A DNA stretch of 64,000 nt from the NCBI RefSeq assembly GCF_001570545.1, contig NZ_BBXD01000017.1, positions 186,001-250,000 of the forward strand, given 5' to 3'. Shown here piece by piece: positions 25,420 to 35,270 of this stretch. Under the pieces are notes generated by a model, which did not search any database, was not told the origin of the DNA, and saw nothing but the letters and a program-made list of their open reading frames with translations. Source of the stretch: Herbidospora mongoliensis (lineage in GTDB: Bacteria > Actinomycetota > Actinomycetes > Streptosporangiales > Streptosporangiaceae). The translations under genes were made by a program, and so were the position numbers. Numbering within the stretch: the stretch's first letter is position 1; each line of letters opens with the position of its first letter.

Positions 25420-26913
25420 ATGACCGACCCTCTGGAGCGCGGACTCGCCGTGCTGCGGGCGATGGCGGCGGGCGAGCCGTGCCGTCCGAGCGACCTCACC
25501 CGCGCCACCGGGATGGCTCGCTCGACCGTCGACCGGGTGCTGGCGACTCTCGTCGCGGCGGGCTTCGCCAGTCCTTCCGGGCCCGATCGTTCGGTACGGC
25601 TGACGCCCCGCGTCCTGACCATCGGAAACACGTATCTGTCGGGCAGCGGCATCCCCGACGCGCTGGGGCCGGAGGTTCGAGAACTCGCCGAAGCCCTCGA
25701 CGAGTCGGTCTCGCTGGCGGTGGCCGACGGGACGGCGGTCCGGTTCGTCACCCAGCTCCCCCGGCGGCGCAGCCGCTCGCTGACGTTCCGGGTGGGCGAC
25801 CTGGTGCCTGCGGAACGCTGCGCGGCGGGCGCACTGCTGGCGGCCGAGTGGACCGAGGCAGGCTGGGCCCGCTGGCGGACGGGCAGCCCCGAGACCGTGG
25901 TGGCCCCCGACGTGGCGGGCGAGCAGGCCTTCCGCGACCGGGCCGCAGAGGCGCTCGCCCGGGGCCACGCCCGCGACGACCAGCTCATCGAGCCGGGCCT
26001 GATCGCGATCGCGGTGCCGGTGCGCTTTCAGGGCCGGGCGGCCTGCGCGGTCAGCGTGGTCTCCCATGGCAGCCGTCACTCCGTCGAGTCGCTGGCCGAC
26101 CTGGCGCTCCCCCACCTGGACACGGCCCGGATGGAACACCTGCTGGCCGCCCACCGGCCGGCTCCGCCGAGCCCCATCGACATCCCCGGCGACACCCCGG
26201 TCCAGTCGCTGGCCCGGGGGCTCGCGGTGCTCACCGCGCTGGGCGGCACGCTGTCGGAGATCGCCGAGGCCACCGGCCTGGCGCGGGCGACCGCCCGCAG
26301 GGCGCTGCTGACCCTGGTCGAACTCGGCTACGCGGGGCGGTCCGGCAACCGGTTCGTGGCCAGGCCGAAGGTGCTGGAGCTCGGCTACGCCCGGCTGTCG
26401 TCGCTGTCGCTGGGCGAGATCGCCACGCCCCACCTGACCGCGCTGGCCGGGGCGGTGGGCGAGTCGGCGTCGGTGGCCGTGCTCGACGGGACGGACATCC
26501 GATATGTCGCGCGGGCGATGGCGTACAAGATCATGAGCGTGGACGTCACCGTCGGCACCCGCTTCCCGGCCTATGCCACGTCGATGGGCCGGGTGCTGCT
26601 GGCGGAGGACGCCGACCTGGGCGGAACCGCGCGGCTGACCCCCCACACCGTCACCGACCCCGTCGCGCTGAGAGCTTTGATCCGCCAGGCCCGCGCCGAC
26701 GGGTTCGCGATCGTCAACGACGAACTCGAAGAAGGGCTCCGGGCGCTGGCCGTGCCGATCCACGATCGGGCCGGTCAGGTCGTCGCGGCCGTCAACGTCG
26801 CCACGACCAGGCAGGTCAGACCCGGTCTGCTGGCTCACCTTCAGGCCACCGCGCTCGCCGTCGAGACCGATCTGGCGCTGGTCACCGAACGAACCGCGCC
26901 CCGCCTGGCCTGA
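25420..26913 (+). CDS. Tandem IclR-family regulator (two IclR units fused), putative pca/pob regulator
   Basis: A 497-residue protein made of two complete IclR-type halves. Copy 1 (1-~245): winged helix RPSDLTRATGMARSTVDRVLATLVAAGF and an effector domain. Copy 2 (~255-497): winged helix TLSEIAEATGLARATARRALLTLVELGY and an effector domain with FPAYATSMGRVLLA, the signature of PcaR/PobR/PcaU-type members. Start ATG 25420, with GTG 25414 as alternative; no strong ribosome-binding site. It is divergent from the pca-pob operon, so it very likely controls it. Two sensory domains could read protocatechuate or beta-ketoadipate and 4-hydroxybenzoate separately; that is inference. Confidence 0.88.
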   Translation: MTDPLERGLAVLRAMAAGEPCRPSDLTRATGMARSTVDRVLATLVAAGFASPSGPDRSVRLTPRVLTIGNTYLSGSGIPDALGPEVRELAEALDESVSLAVADGTAVRFVTQLPRRRSRSLTFRVGDLVPAERCAAGALLAAEWTEAGWARWRTGSPETVVAPDVAGEQAFRDRAAEALARGHARDDQLIEPGLIAIAVPVRFQGRAACAVSVVSHGSRHSVESLADLALPHLDTARMEHLLAAHRPAPPSPIDIPGDTPVQSLARGLAVLTALGGTLSEIAEATGLARATARRALLTLVELGYAGRSGNRFVARPKVLELGYARLSSLSLGEIATPHLTALAGAVGESASVAVLDGTDIRYVARAMAYKIMSVDVTVGTRFPAYATSMGRVLLAEDADLGGTARLTPHTVTDPVALRALIRQARADGFAIVNDELEEGLRALAVPIHDRAGQVVAAVNVATTRQVRPGLLAHLQATALAVETDLALVTERTAPRLA

Positions 26914-26976
26914 ACGACGCCATATCGACGCCTCTCCCCGGCCTGAACCGCTCACCGCCGGGCATAGTGGGCGGCC

Positions 26977-28617
26977 ATGAGGAGACTGCTCGCGAGGTTC
27001 CGGCTCGGCTCGACCGCCCGCCGCGTGTTCGGCTGGCAGCGGCTGCGTCCCGGCCAGAAGGAGGCCATGCGGCATCTGGTCGCCGGGCGCGACGTGCTGC
27101 TGGTGATGCCGACCGGGGGCGGCAAGTCGGCGGTCTACCAGGTGCCCGCGCTGCTGCTCGACGGCCCGACGGTCGTGGTGTCGCCGTTGATCGCGTTACA
27201 GCGCGACCAGGTGATGAGCCTGCTCAAGGCCGGCACGGGCGCGGTCGCGGTCAACTCCACGCAGTCGATCGACAAGGGCCTCGACCAGGTCACCGCGGGG
27301 ACGGCCGAGTTCGTCTTCCTGTCGCCCGAGCAGCTGGCCAAGCCCGAGGTGGTGGAGCGGCTCGCGGCGGCCCGCCCGTCGCTGATCGCGATCGACGAGG
27401 CCCACTGCGTGTCGTCGTGGGGGCACGACTTCCGGCCCGACTATCTGCGGCTCGGCCAGGTGATCGAGAAGCTCGGCCACCCGCCGGTGGTGGCGCTGAC
27501 CGCGACGGCGGCGCCGAACGTCCGGGCCGAGATCGTGCGCTCGCTCGGGTTGCGGAACCCCGTCGAGCTCGTCCGCGGCTTCGACCGCCCCAACCTGACC
27601 CTGTCGGCGCGCAGATTCACCGGCGAGGACGACCGCCGCAAGGCCCTCGTCGAGCACGCGCTGAACAGCGAGGGCCTGACGCTGATCTATGTGCCGACCC
27701 GCCGGGACACCGAGGAGTACTGCGCCCTCCTGGCCGGGAAGCGCGCCGAGCCCTACCACGCGGGCCTGAAGACCGCCGACCGCAACGCCACCCACGCGCG
27801 GTTCACGGCCGGTGAGCTGGACGTGGTGGTGGCCACCTCCGCGTTCGGCATGGGCATCGACCGCCCCGACGTGCGGCGGGTGCTGCACGCGGGCCCGCCT
27901 GAGTCGCCCGACTCCTACTACCAGGAGATCGGCCGCGCGGGCCGCGACGGCGAGCCGGCCGAGGCGATCCTCTTCTACCGCCCCGAGGACATGGGCCTGC
28001 GCAGATTCCAGACCGGCGGCCGGGCCGACCCCGAACTGCTGCTGCGCATCGCGGTCCTGGTCCGCGAACACGGCGGCCTGGTGCCGGCCGGAGAGCTGCG
28101 CGACCTGCTGGAGATCAGCACCACCCGGCTGACCGGTCTGGCCAACCTGCTGGAACGCGCGGGCGCACTGGTCCCCGGCGAGCTGCGCTGGACCCGGAAG
28201 GACCTCACCGCCGAGAAGGCGGTCGAGAAGGCCGTCGAACTCGACGAGGTCCGGCACCGCGTCGACGAGTCGCGCCTCGACATGATGCGCGGCTACGCCG
28301 AGACCACCGGCTGCCGCCGCCGTTTCCTCCTGGAGTACTTCGGGGAACCGTACGGCCGCTCGTGCGGCACCTGCGACACCTGCCGAGGCGCGGCCGAGCA
28401 GGCCGAAGACCGCCCTTCCCCCGTACAGAACAGGCTTTTCCCCGCGCAGCCGAGGATCGAGGGCCCCTTCCCGGTCCAGTCCAAAGTCGAGCACACCGCC
28501 TGGGGCACCGGGATCGTCATGAGCGCCGACCCCGACCGCATCACCGTGCTCTTCGACTCGGTCGGCTACAAGACGCTCGCGCTCTCGGCCGTGGACGGCC
28601 TCCTCCACCGAATCTAG
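26977..28617 (+). CDS. RecQ-family ATP-dependent DNA helicase
   Basis: A 546-residue 3'-5' superfamily 2 helicase. Seen: Walker A MPTGGGKS at 44-51, DEAH at 140-143 followed by the aromatic-rich loop CVSSWGHDFR, motif V/VI VVATSAFGMGIDRPDVR and YYQEIGRAGRDG, and a RecQ zinc site with Cys446, Cys463, Cys466 and Cys469. There is no HRDC domain; the C-terminus instead has a small beta-rich module (VEHTAWGTGIVMSADPDRI), seen in other actinobacterial RecQ proteins. Likely DNA repair or recombination. Confidence 0.93.
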   Translation: MRRLLARFRLGSTARRVFGWQRLRPGQKEAMRHLVAGRDVLLVMPTGGGKSAVYQVPALLLDGPTVVVSPLIALQRDQVMSLLKAGTGAVAVNSTQSIDKGLDQVTAGTAEFVFLSPEQLAKPEVVERLAAARPSLIAIDEAHCVSSWGHDFRPDYLRLGQVIEKLGHPPVVALTATAAPNVRAEIVRSLGLRNPVELVRGFDRPNLTLSARRFTGEDDRRKALVEHALNSEGLTLIYVPTRRDTEEYCALLAGKRAEPYHAGLKTADRNATHARFTAGELDVVVATSAFGMGIDRPDVRRVLHAGPPESPDSYYQEIGRAGRDGEPAEAILFYRPEDMGLRRFQTGGRADPELLLRIAVLVREHGGLVPAGELRDLLEISTTRLTGLANLLERAGALVPGELRWTRKDLTAEKAVEKAVELDEVRHRVDESRLDMMRGYAETTGCRRRFLLEYFGEPYGRSCGTCDTCRGAAEQAEDRPSPVQNRLFPAQPRIEGPFPVQSKVEHTAWGTGIVMSADPDRITVLFDSVGYKTLALSAVDGLLHRI

Positions 28618-28621
28618 AGAT

Positions 28622-28643
28622 TTGCTCTAAAGAATTGCTCTAA
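28622..28643. promoter_or_regulatory. Direct repeat TTGCTCTAA upstream of SDR-TetR operon
   Basis: TTGCTCTAA at 28622-28630 and 28635-28643, separated by 4 bp, immediately before the SDR start at 28647. The AT-rich repeats overlap the expected promoter of the SDR-TetR operon and are a plausible autoregulatory operator for the TetR protein, though TetR sites are more often inverted. Confidence 0.45.
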
Positions 28644-28646
28644 TTT

Positions 28647-29435
28647 ATGCTCGCGGCCATGAACGTGGTGGTCACCGGGGGAAACCGGGGAATCGGATAC
28701 GCCGTCTGCGCCGAACTGGCGCGGCAGGGGCATCGGGTGGTCGTCGTCGCCCGCGACGCCGCCGCCGGAGAGCGGGCGGTCCGGTCGTTGCCGGGCGAGG
28801 TCACCCTCGTCCAGGGCGACCTGTCGACCGTGGCCGGCATGTGGGCACTGGCCGAGCGGCTGCGGTCGGCCTGCCCGGAGATCGACGTGCTGGTCCACAA
28901 CGCCGGCCTGTGGCCGTCGAAGCTCACCCTCACCTCCGACGGCCTGGAGGAGGCGTTCGCGGTCAACCACCTGGCCCCGTTCACCCTGAACCGGCTGCTC
29001 GAAGGCCACCTCAAGCGGGTCGTGCAGGTCAGCGCGGGCCTCTACGTGAAGGGCAGGGCCGACCCCGACCGGACTCCCTACGGCAAGGACTTCCACCCGC
29101 TGCGCACCTACGCCGACACCAAGCTCTGCAACGTGCTGACGCTGCGACCGTTCGCCGAGCGCTGGCAGGCCCGGGGGCTGACGATCGACGCCGTCCATCC
29201 GGGCGTCATCAACACCGGCCTGGGCGCACGGGGAGGCCCGGTCGGACTGCTGCTCAAAGTGGCCAAGCGATTCTGGAAGACTCCCGCCCAGGGCGCCGAG
29301 CCCGTGGTCGCGCTGACCGCGAAGTCGACGTCCGGCCGCTACTACGACGAACGGGACGAGATCGAGATGACCACCGACCCCGCGCTGGGCCTGCGCCTGT
29401 GGGAGCAGGCGGAGAAACTGTCGGGAGTCGCGTGA
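28647..29435 (+). CDS. Short-chain dehydrogenase/reductase
   Basis: A 262-residue classical SDR. Cofactor motif TGGNRGIG near the N-terminus, VLVHNAG (NNAG equivalent), the catalytic Ser in VVQVSAGLY and the YADTK catalytic pair. The start could be ATG 28647 or ATG 28659; the leader between the operator repeats and the start is very short. It overlaps the TetR gene by 4 bp (GTGA), so the TetR protein probably regulates it. Substrate unknown. Confidence 0.85.
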   Translation: MLAAMNVVVTGGNRGIGYAVCAELARQGHRVVVVARDAAAGERAVRSLPGEVTLVQGDLSTVAGMWALAERLRSACPEIDVLVHNAGLWPSKLTLTSDGLEEAFAVNHLAPFTLNRLLEGHLKRVVQVSAGLYVKGRADPDRTPYGKDFHPLRTYADTKLCNVLTLRPFAERWQARGLTIDAVHPGVINTGLGARGGPVGLLLKVAKRFWKTPAQGAEPVVALTAKSTSGRYYDERDEIEMTTDPALGLRLWEQAEKLSGVA

Positions 29436-30004
29436 GGCAGGCCCGCGGCGAGGCCACGATCCGCAGGCTGCTCGACACCGGCCTTGCGGCGTTCACCGAC
29501 GGCGACTTCACGCTGCGCGGGGTGACCTCCCGCAGCGGCGTCAGCATGGGCAGCCTCTACCACCACTTCGGCAGCTTCGACGGGCTCGCCGCCGCGCTCT
29601 ACTCCGAGTGCATGGACGACCTGCTCACCAGCCTCATCGAGGCGGTCGAGAAGACGTCCACGGCGGAGGAGGGGGTGCACGCGATCGTGCGCGCCTATCT
29701 CGCCTTCGCCCGCGACGAGACCGCGCGGGCCCGGTTCATCCACGCCGCGCCCCTCATCGAACCGCACGCCGCCGCCATCGCCGCCGGGAAGGCGCCGCGC
29801 ATGGACCGGCTGGCGGCCTGGTTCGCGCCGCACATCGCGGCCGGGACGATCGCCGACCTGCCGCCGGCCCTGATCGAGATGCTGCTCATCGGGCCTCTGG
29901 CGGAGACGACGAGGCGTGTCCTGGCGCGAGCGCCCGGCCTCGATCTGGACGAGGCGGCGGCCACTCTGCCCGGCCCGATCTGGCGTTCCCTGAGCGCCCA
30001 TTGA
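29432..30004 (+). CDS. TetR-family transcriptional regulator
   Basis: A 190-residue regulator with an N-terminal TetR helix-turn-helix (IRRLLDTGLAAFTDGDFTLRGVTSRSGVSMGSLYHHFGSFDGL) and a variable C-terminal ligand domain. GTG start overlaps the SDR stop. It most likely represses its own SDR-TetR operon through the TTGCTCTAA repeats. Confidence 0.87.
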   Translation: MRQARGEATIRRLLDTGLAAFTDGDFTLRGVTSRSGVSMGSLYHHFGSFDGLAAALYSECMDDLLTSLIEAVEKTSTAEEGVHAIVRAYLAFARDETARARFIHAAPLIEPHAAAIAAGKAPRMDRLAAWFAPHIAAGTIADLPPALIEMLLIGPLAETTRRVLARAPGLDLDEAAATLPGPIWRSLSAH

Positions 30005-30042
30005 CGGGGACTGTGACGCGGGTTACGTTCTGGCTAATTAAA

Positions 30043-30055
30043 AGGAAAGCTTCCT
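30043..30055. promoter_or_regulatory. AGGAA-AGC-TTCCT inverted repeat upstream of chitinase
   Basis: AGGAAAGCTTCCT forms an inverted repeat within an AT-rich stretch (CTAAT at 30034-30038, ATTAG at 30056-30060), about 75-95 bp upstream of the chitinase start. The position suits an operator of the chitinase promoter. I recall similar AGGAAA-TTTCCT elements before actinobacterial polysaccharide-degrading genes, but cannot verify it here. Confidence 0.4.
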
Positions 30056-30065
30056 ATTAGTTGGA

Positions 30066-30084
30066 CGGGAACCTCCTGTTCCCG
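30066..30084 (+). terminator. Hairpin between TetR gene and chitinase
   Basis: CGGGAAC / GTTCCCG with a 5-nt loop (CTCCT), 62 bp after the TetR stop and 45 bp before the chitinase start. Either the terminator of the SDR-TetR operon or a structured element in the chitinase 5' leader; no T-run. Confidence 0.4.
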
Positions 30085-30128
30085 GCGCGTCCCCGCCGCA
30101 TCCCCCTCCCCCCACGTGGAGTAGCACG

Positions 30129-32384
<2,256 letters not shown>

Positions 32385-32396
32385 CACCCCGTTCGA

Positions 32397-32434
32397 AAAG
32401 GGACCCCGGACCGTATGTCCGGGGTTCCTTTTTT
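32397..32434 (+). terminator. Rho-independent terminator of chitinase
   Basis: AAAAGGGACCCCGGAC pairs with GTCCGGGGTTCCTTTT (one G-T wobble, 5-nt loop CGTAT), followed by a T-run to 32434. It starts 13 bp after the chitinase stop. Its 3' arm can also pair with 32480-32493 (see findings). Confidence 0.88.
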
Positions 32435-32479
32435 GATCTTTTGGTTGAAATATCTACTACGATCATCAGCTTCAGGGAC

Positions 32480-32493
32480 CCCCGGACATACGG
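32480..32493 (+). promoter_or_regulatory. Sequence complementary to the upstream terminator arm
   Basis: CCCCGGACATACGG is the exact reverse complement of CCGTATGTCCGGGG at 32411-32424 inside the chitinase terminator. It abuts the GGAGGAG Shine-Dalgarno of the oxidoreductase (start 32504). The two 14-bp arms could pair in a read-through transcript. Confidence 0.45.
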
Positions 32494-32503
32494 AGGAGAA
32501 CCA

Positions 32504-33430
32504 ATGCGCGCGGTGGTCGTCAAGGCGTACGGGGGCCCGGAGGCCCTGCTGACCGTGGAGGTTCCCACCCCCGAGCCGGGGCCGGGGCAGGTCCGGATCA
32601 CGGTGGAAGCGGCCGCGATCAACCCGGTCGACCTGTTCATCCGCTCGGGCGGCCTCACCTTCCACGGCGCGCCGGCCCGTGAGCAGACCGGCATCGGCTG
32701 CGACGTCGCCGGCGTCGTGGAGGCCCTCGGCGAGGACGTCACCGACGTCAAGATCGGCGACCGCGTCATCGCCGCCTCGACCCACAGCGGCTTCAGCCGC
32801 GACCTCGGTCCCTACGCCGACCAGGCGATCATCGCCGTCGACGAACTCGCGCCCGCGCCCGCCGAATGGCCCGCCGAGCAGGCGGCCAGCCTGCCGCTGC
32901 CGGGCCTGACCGCGTGGCAGTGCCTCGACATCGTCGCCCTGCCCGCGGGCGCGACCCTGCTGGTCACCGGCGCCGCCGGCGGCGTCGGCGCCATGCTGGT
33001 GCAGCTGGGCACGCTGCGGGGTCTGACCGTCGTCGCGGTGGCGCGTTCCAGCGACGAGTCCTACGTGCGTGAACTGGGCGCCGGGTACTTCGTCGACGAC
33101 GTCGCGAAGGTCCGCGAGCTGCTGCCCGAGGGCGTCGACGCGGCCGTCGACCCGGCGAAGCTGGTGCAGGACGCGCACGACGCCGTCCGCGACGGCGGCA
33201 CGTTCGTCGCCGTGGTCGCCGACGGCGGGCCGGAAGACGGCCGGGGCATCGCGTCCCAGGTCATGTGGGCCCACCCGGCGCGCGAGCAGCTCGACGCGCT
33301 GGTCGCCCTCGTCGACGAGGGCAAGCTGAAGGTCCGGGTGGCCGGCACCCTGCCGCTCGACCAGGCCGCCGAGGCGCACGCCCGGATGGCCGAAGGCGGC
33401 CTGCGCGGACGGCTCGTTCTCCTGCCGTAG
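32504..33430 (+). CDS. NADP-dependent quinone oxidoreductase (MDR/zinc-less alcohol dehydrogenase family)
   Basis: A 308-residue medium-chain reductase of the quinone oxidoreductase type. Seen: N-terminal AVVVKAYGGPEALLTVEVPTP, GCDVAGVVEALGEDV, and the Rossmann segment LVTGAAGGVGAMLVQL. No zinc-ligand cysteines are evident, as expected for QOR-type enzymes. ATG 32504 follows GGAGGAG. Physiological substrate unknown. Confidence 0.87.
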   Translation: MRAVVVKAYGGPEALLTVEVPTPEPGPGQVRITVEAAAINPVDLFIRSGGLTFHGAPAREQTGIGCDVAGVVEALGEDVTDVKIGDRVIAASTHSGFSRDLGPYADQAIIAVDELAPAPAEWPAEQAASLPLPGLTAWQCLDIVALPAGATLLVTGAAGGVGAMLVQLGTLRGLTVVAVARSSDESYVRELGAGYFVDDVAKVRELLPEGVDAAVDPAKLVQDAHDAVRDGGTFVAVVADGGPEDGRGIASQVMWAHPAREQLDALVALVDEGKLKVRVAGTLPLDQAAEAHARMAEGGLRGRLVLLP

Positions 33431-33459
33431 TCCTGACAATCTGGAATGCTTCCGGTCAT

Positions 33460-35256
33460 ATGCGCGTAAGAGTCACGCCTTTTGGCGAACCGCTGACCGG
33501 CCATTCCGCCCCCGTCGCCGGGGTGGCCATCCATCCCGGCGGCGAACTGATCGCCACCTCCGACGACACGGGCCTCATCCGCTACTCCACGGGCGTGGAG
33601 ATGAGCGGGTCCCCGTACACGATGACCCTGTCCTTCCACCCCGACGGCCACCTGCTCGCCTCCGGGGGCGAGGACGGCGCCGTCCGCCTCTGGGACCTCG
33701 CCGGGTCGCCGGTGGGCGAGCCGCTGAAGGGCCACGACGACGTGGTCACCGCGGTGGCCTTCCACCCCGACGGCCACCTGCTGGCCAGCGCGAGCTGGGA
33801 CCACTCGATCCGCTTGTGGGATCCGGTGACCAGGATGCCGGTCGGCGACCCGCTGACCGGGCACACCGGCCGGGTGACGGAGCTCGCCTTCCACCCCGCC
33901 GGGCACCTGCTGGCCACCGCCGCGAAAGACGGCATGGTCCGCCTCTGGGACGCCGGCACCGCCCAGCCGCTCGGTGATCCCGTCCCCGGCGAGGGCATCG
34001 CCTTCCTGGGCGGCCAGCTGGTGATCATCGGTGTCGACCGCCTGGCCAGGGTCGACGGCCAGGTGATCACCCCCGAGCCGGTGTCCTGGCTGGCCGGCTG
34101 CGGCGACCTGCTGGCCGCCGCGAGCTGGGACGACTCCATTTCCCTGTACGACCTGAGCGCCACCCCCCTGGCCCAGCTCACCGGCCACACCGGGGTGATC
34201 CAGGCGCTGGCCCTCAGCCGCTCGCTGATGGTGAGCGTCGACGACCTCGGCGAGGTGCGGCGCTGGCGGGTCGACGGCCTGCCCGCCGCCGAACCCCCCG
34301 ACCCCGTCGCGACGCTGCGCCGCTCGCTGGTGACCCTCCAGCACACCCACGCGGTGGCCCGGCGGGTCCGCGACGACCTGCACCGCCGTCTCGAAGAACG
34401 CGACGGTCTCGTACGACGCCTCACCGCCCGCGTCGAGGAACTCGAGAACCGGATGACCTCGGCGGTGATCGCCCGCCGGTTGACCGGCCACGACGCGCCC
34501 GTCCACGGGGTGGCGTTCCACCCGCGCGGCCACCTGCTCGCCACCGCCGACAAGGCGGTGCGGCTGTGGGACCCGGTCACCCGTGACCAGATCGGCGACC
34601 CCCTGCCGGGCGGCCCCGCCGTGGCCTTCCACCCCGGCGGTCACCTGCTGGCGGCCTCCTGCGCCGACCACACGGTCCGGCTGTGGGACCCGGAGACGCG
34701 GCGCTTCTTCGGCGAACCGCTGACCGGGCACCTTGCGACGATCACCTCCGTCGCCTTCCACCCGTCGGGCGACACGCTCGCCACCGCGAGCGACGACGGC
34801 ACGGTCCGCGTGTGGGACACCGTCTCGGGCCGTCAGCTCAGCGAGCAGCCGGGGTTCTTCGCGGTCTTCGCCGGCGAGGACCTCGTCGTCGACGCCCTGG
34901 CCGCATGTGGCCACCTCGTGGCGAGCGCCGTCCCGGGAGGCGAGGTCCGGTTGAGGAACCTGCGGACCGGCGCGATCCTCGAACTGATCGGCCACACCGC
35001 CGACGTGCGGGCCGTCGCCTTCGATGCGGTCGGTGAGCTCCTGGCCACGGCGGGCGACGACCGTACGGTCAAAATCTGGGACACGATCAGCGGCGCGGAA
35101 CTGAGCAGCTTCACCGGCCACACCTCCGCCGTCAACGGCGCGGCCTTCCATCCTGACGGCCATCTGCTGGCCACGACGTCCGACGACTGCACGACCCGGC
35201 TGTGGCCGACCAGGCTCGGCGGGGACGCGGGTCCGGCAGAATGGGCCGGAGCCTAG
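33460..35256 (+). CDS. WD40 protein with two propeller halves joined by a coiled coil
   Basis: A 598-residue protein with about 12-14 WD40 repeats (GHDDVVTAVAFHPDGHLLASASWDHSIRLWD type) in two blocks, ~5-280 and ~340-590. They are separated at residues ~284-334 by a predicted coiled coil rich in Leu/Arg/Glu (RRSLVTLQHTHAVARRV, RLTARVEELENRM). There is no kinase, caspase or NB-ARC domain, so it is a stand-alone scaffold. No clear Shine-Dalgarno precedes ATG 33460. The layout suggests two beta-propellers that dimerise through the coil. Function unknown. Confidence 0.8.
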   Translation: MRVRVTPFGEPLTGHSAPVAGVAIHPGGELIATSDDTGLIRYSTGVEMSGSPYTMTLSFHPDGHLLASGGEDGAVRLWDLAGSPVGEPLKGHDDVVTAVAFHPDGHLLASASWDHSIRLWDPVTRMPVGDPLTGHTGRVTELAFHPAGHLLATAAKDGMVRLWDAGTAQPLGDPVPGEGIAFLGGQLVIIGVDRLARVDGQVITPEPVSWLAGCGDLLAAASWDDSISLYDLSATPLAQLTGHTGVIQALALSRSLMVSVDDLGEVRRWRVDGLPAAEPPDPVATLRRSLVTLQHTHAVARRVRDDLHRRLEERDGLVRRLTARVEELENRMTSAVIARRLTGHDAPVHGVAFHPRGHLLATADKAVRLWDPVTRDQIGDPLPGGPAVAFHPGGHLLAASCADHTVRLWDPETRRFFGEPLTGHLATITSVAFHPSGDTLATASDDGTVRVWDTVSGRQLSEQPGFFAVFAGEDLVVDALAACGHLVASAVPGGEVRLRNLRTGAILELIGHTADVRAVAFDAVGELLATAGDDRTVKIWDTISGAELSSFTGHTSAVNGAAFHPDGHLLATTSDDCTTRLWPTRLGGDAGPAEWAGA

Positions 35257-35270
35257 GGAGAAGGAAGCTA

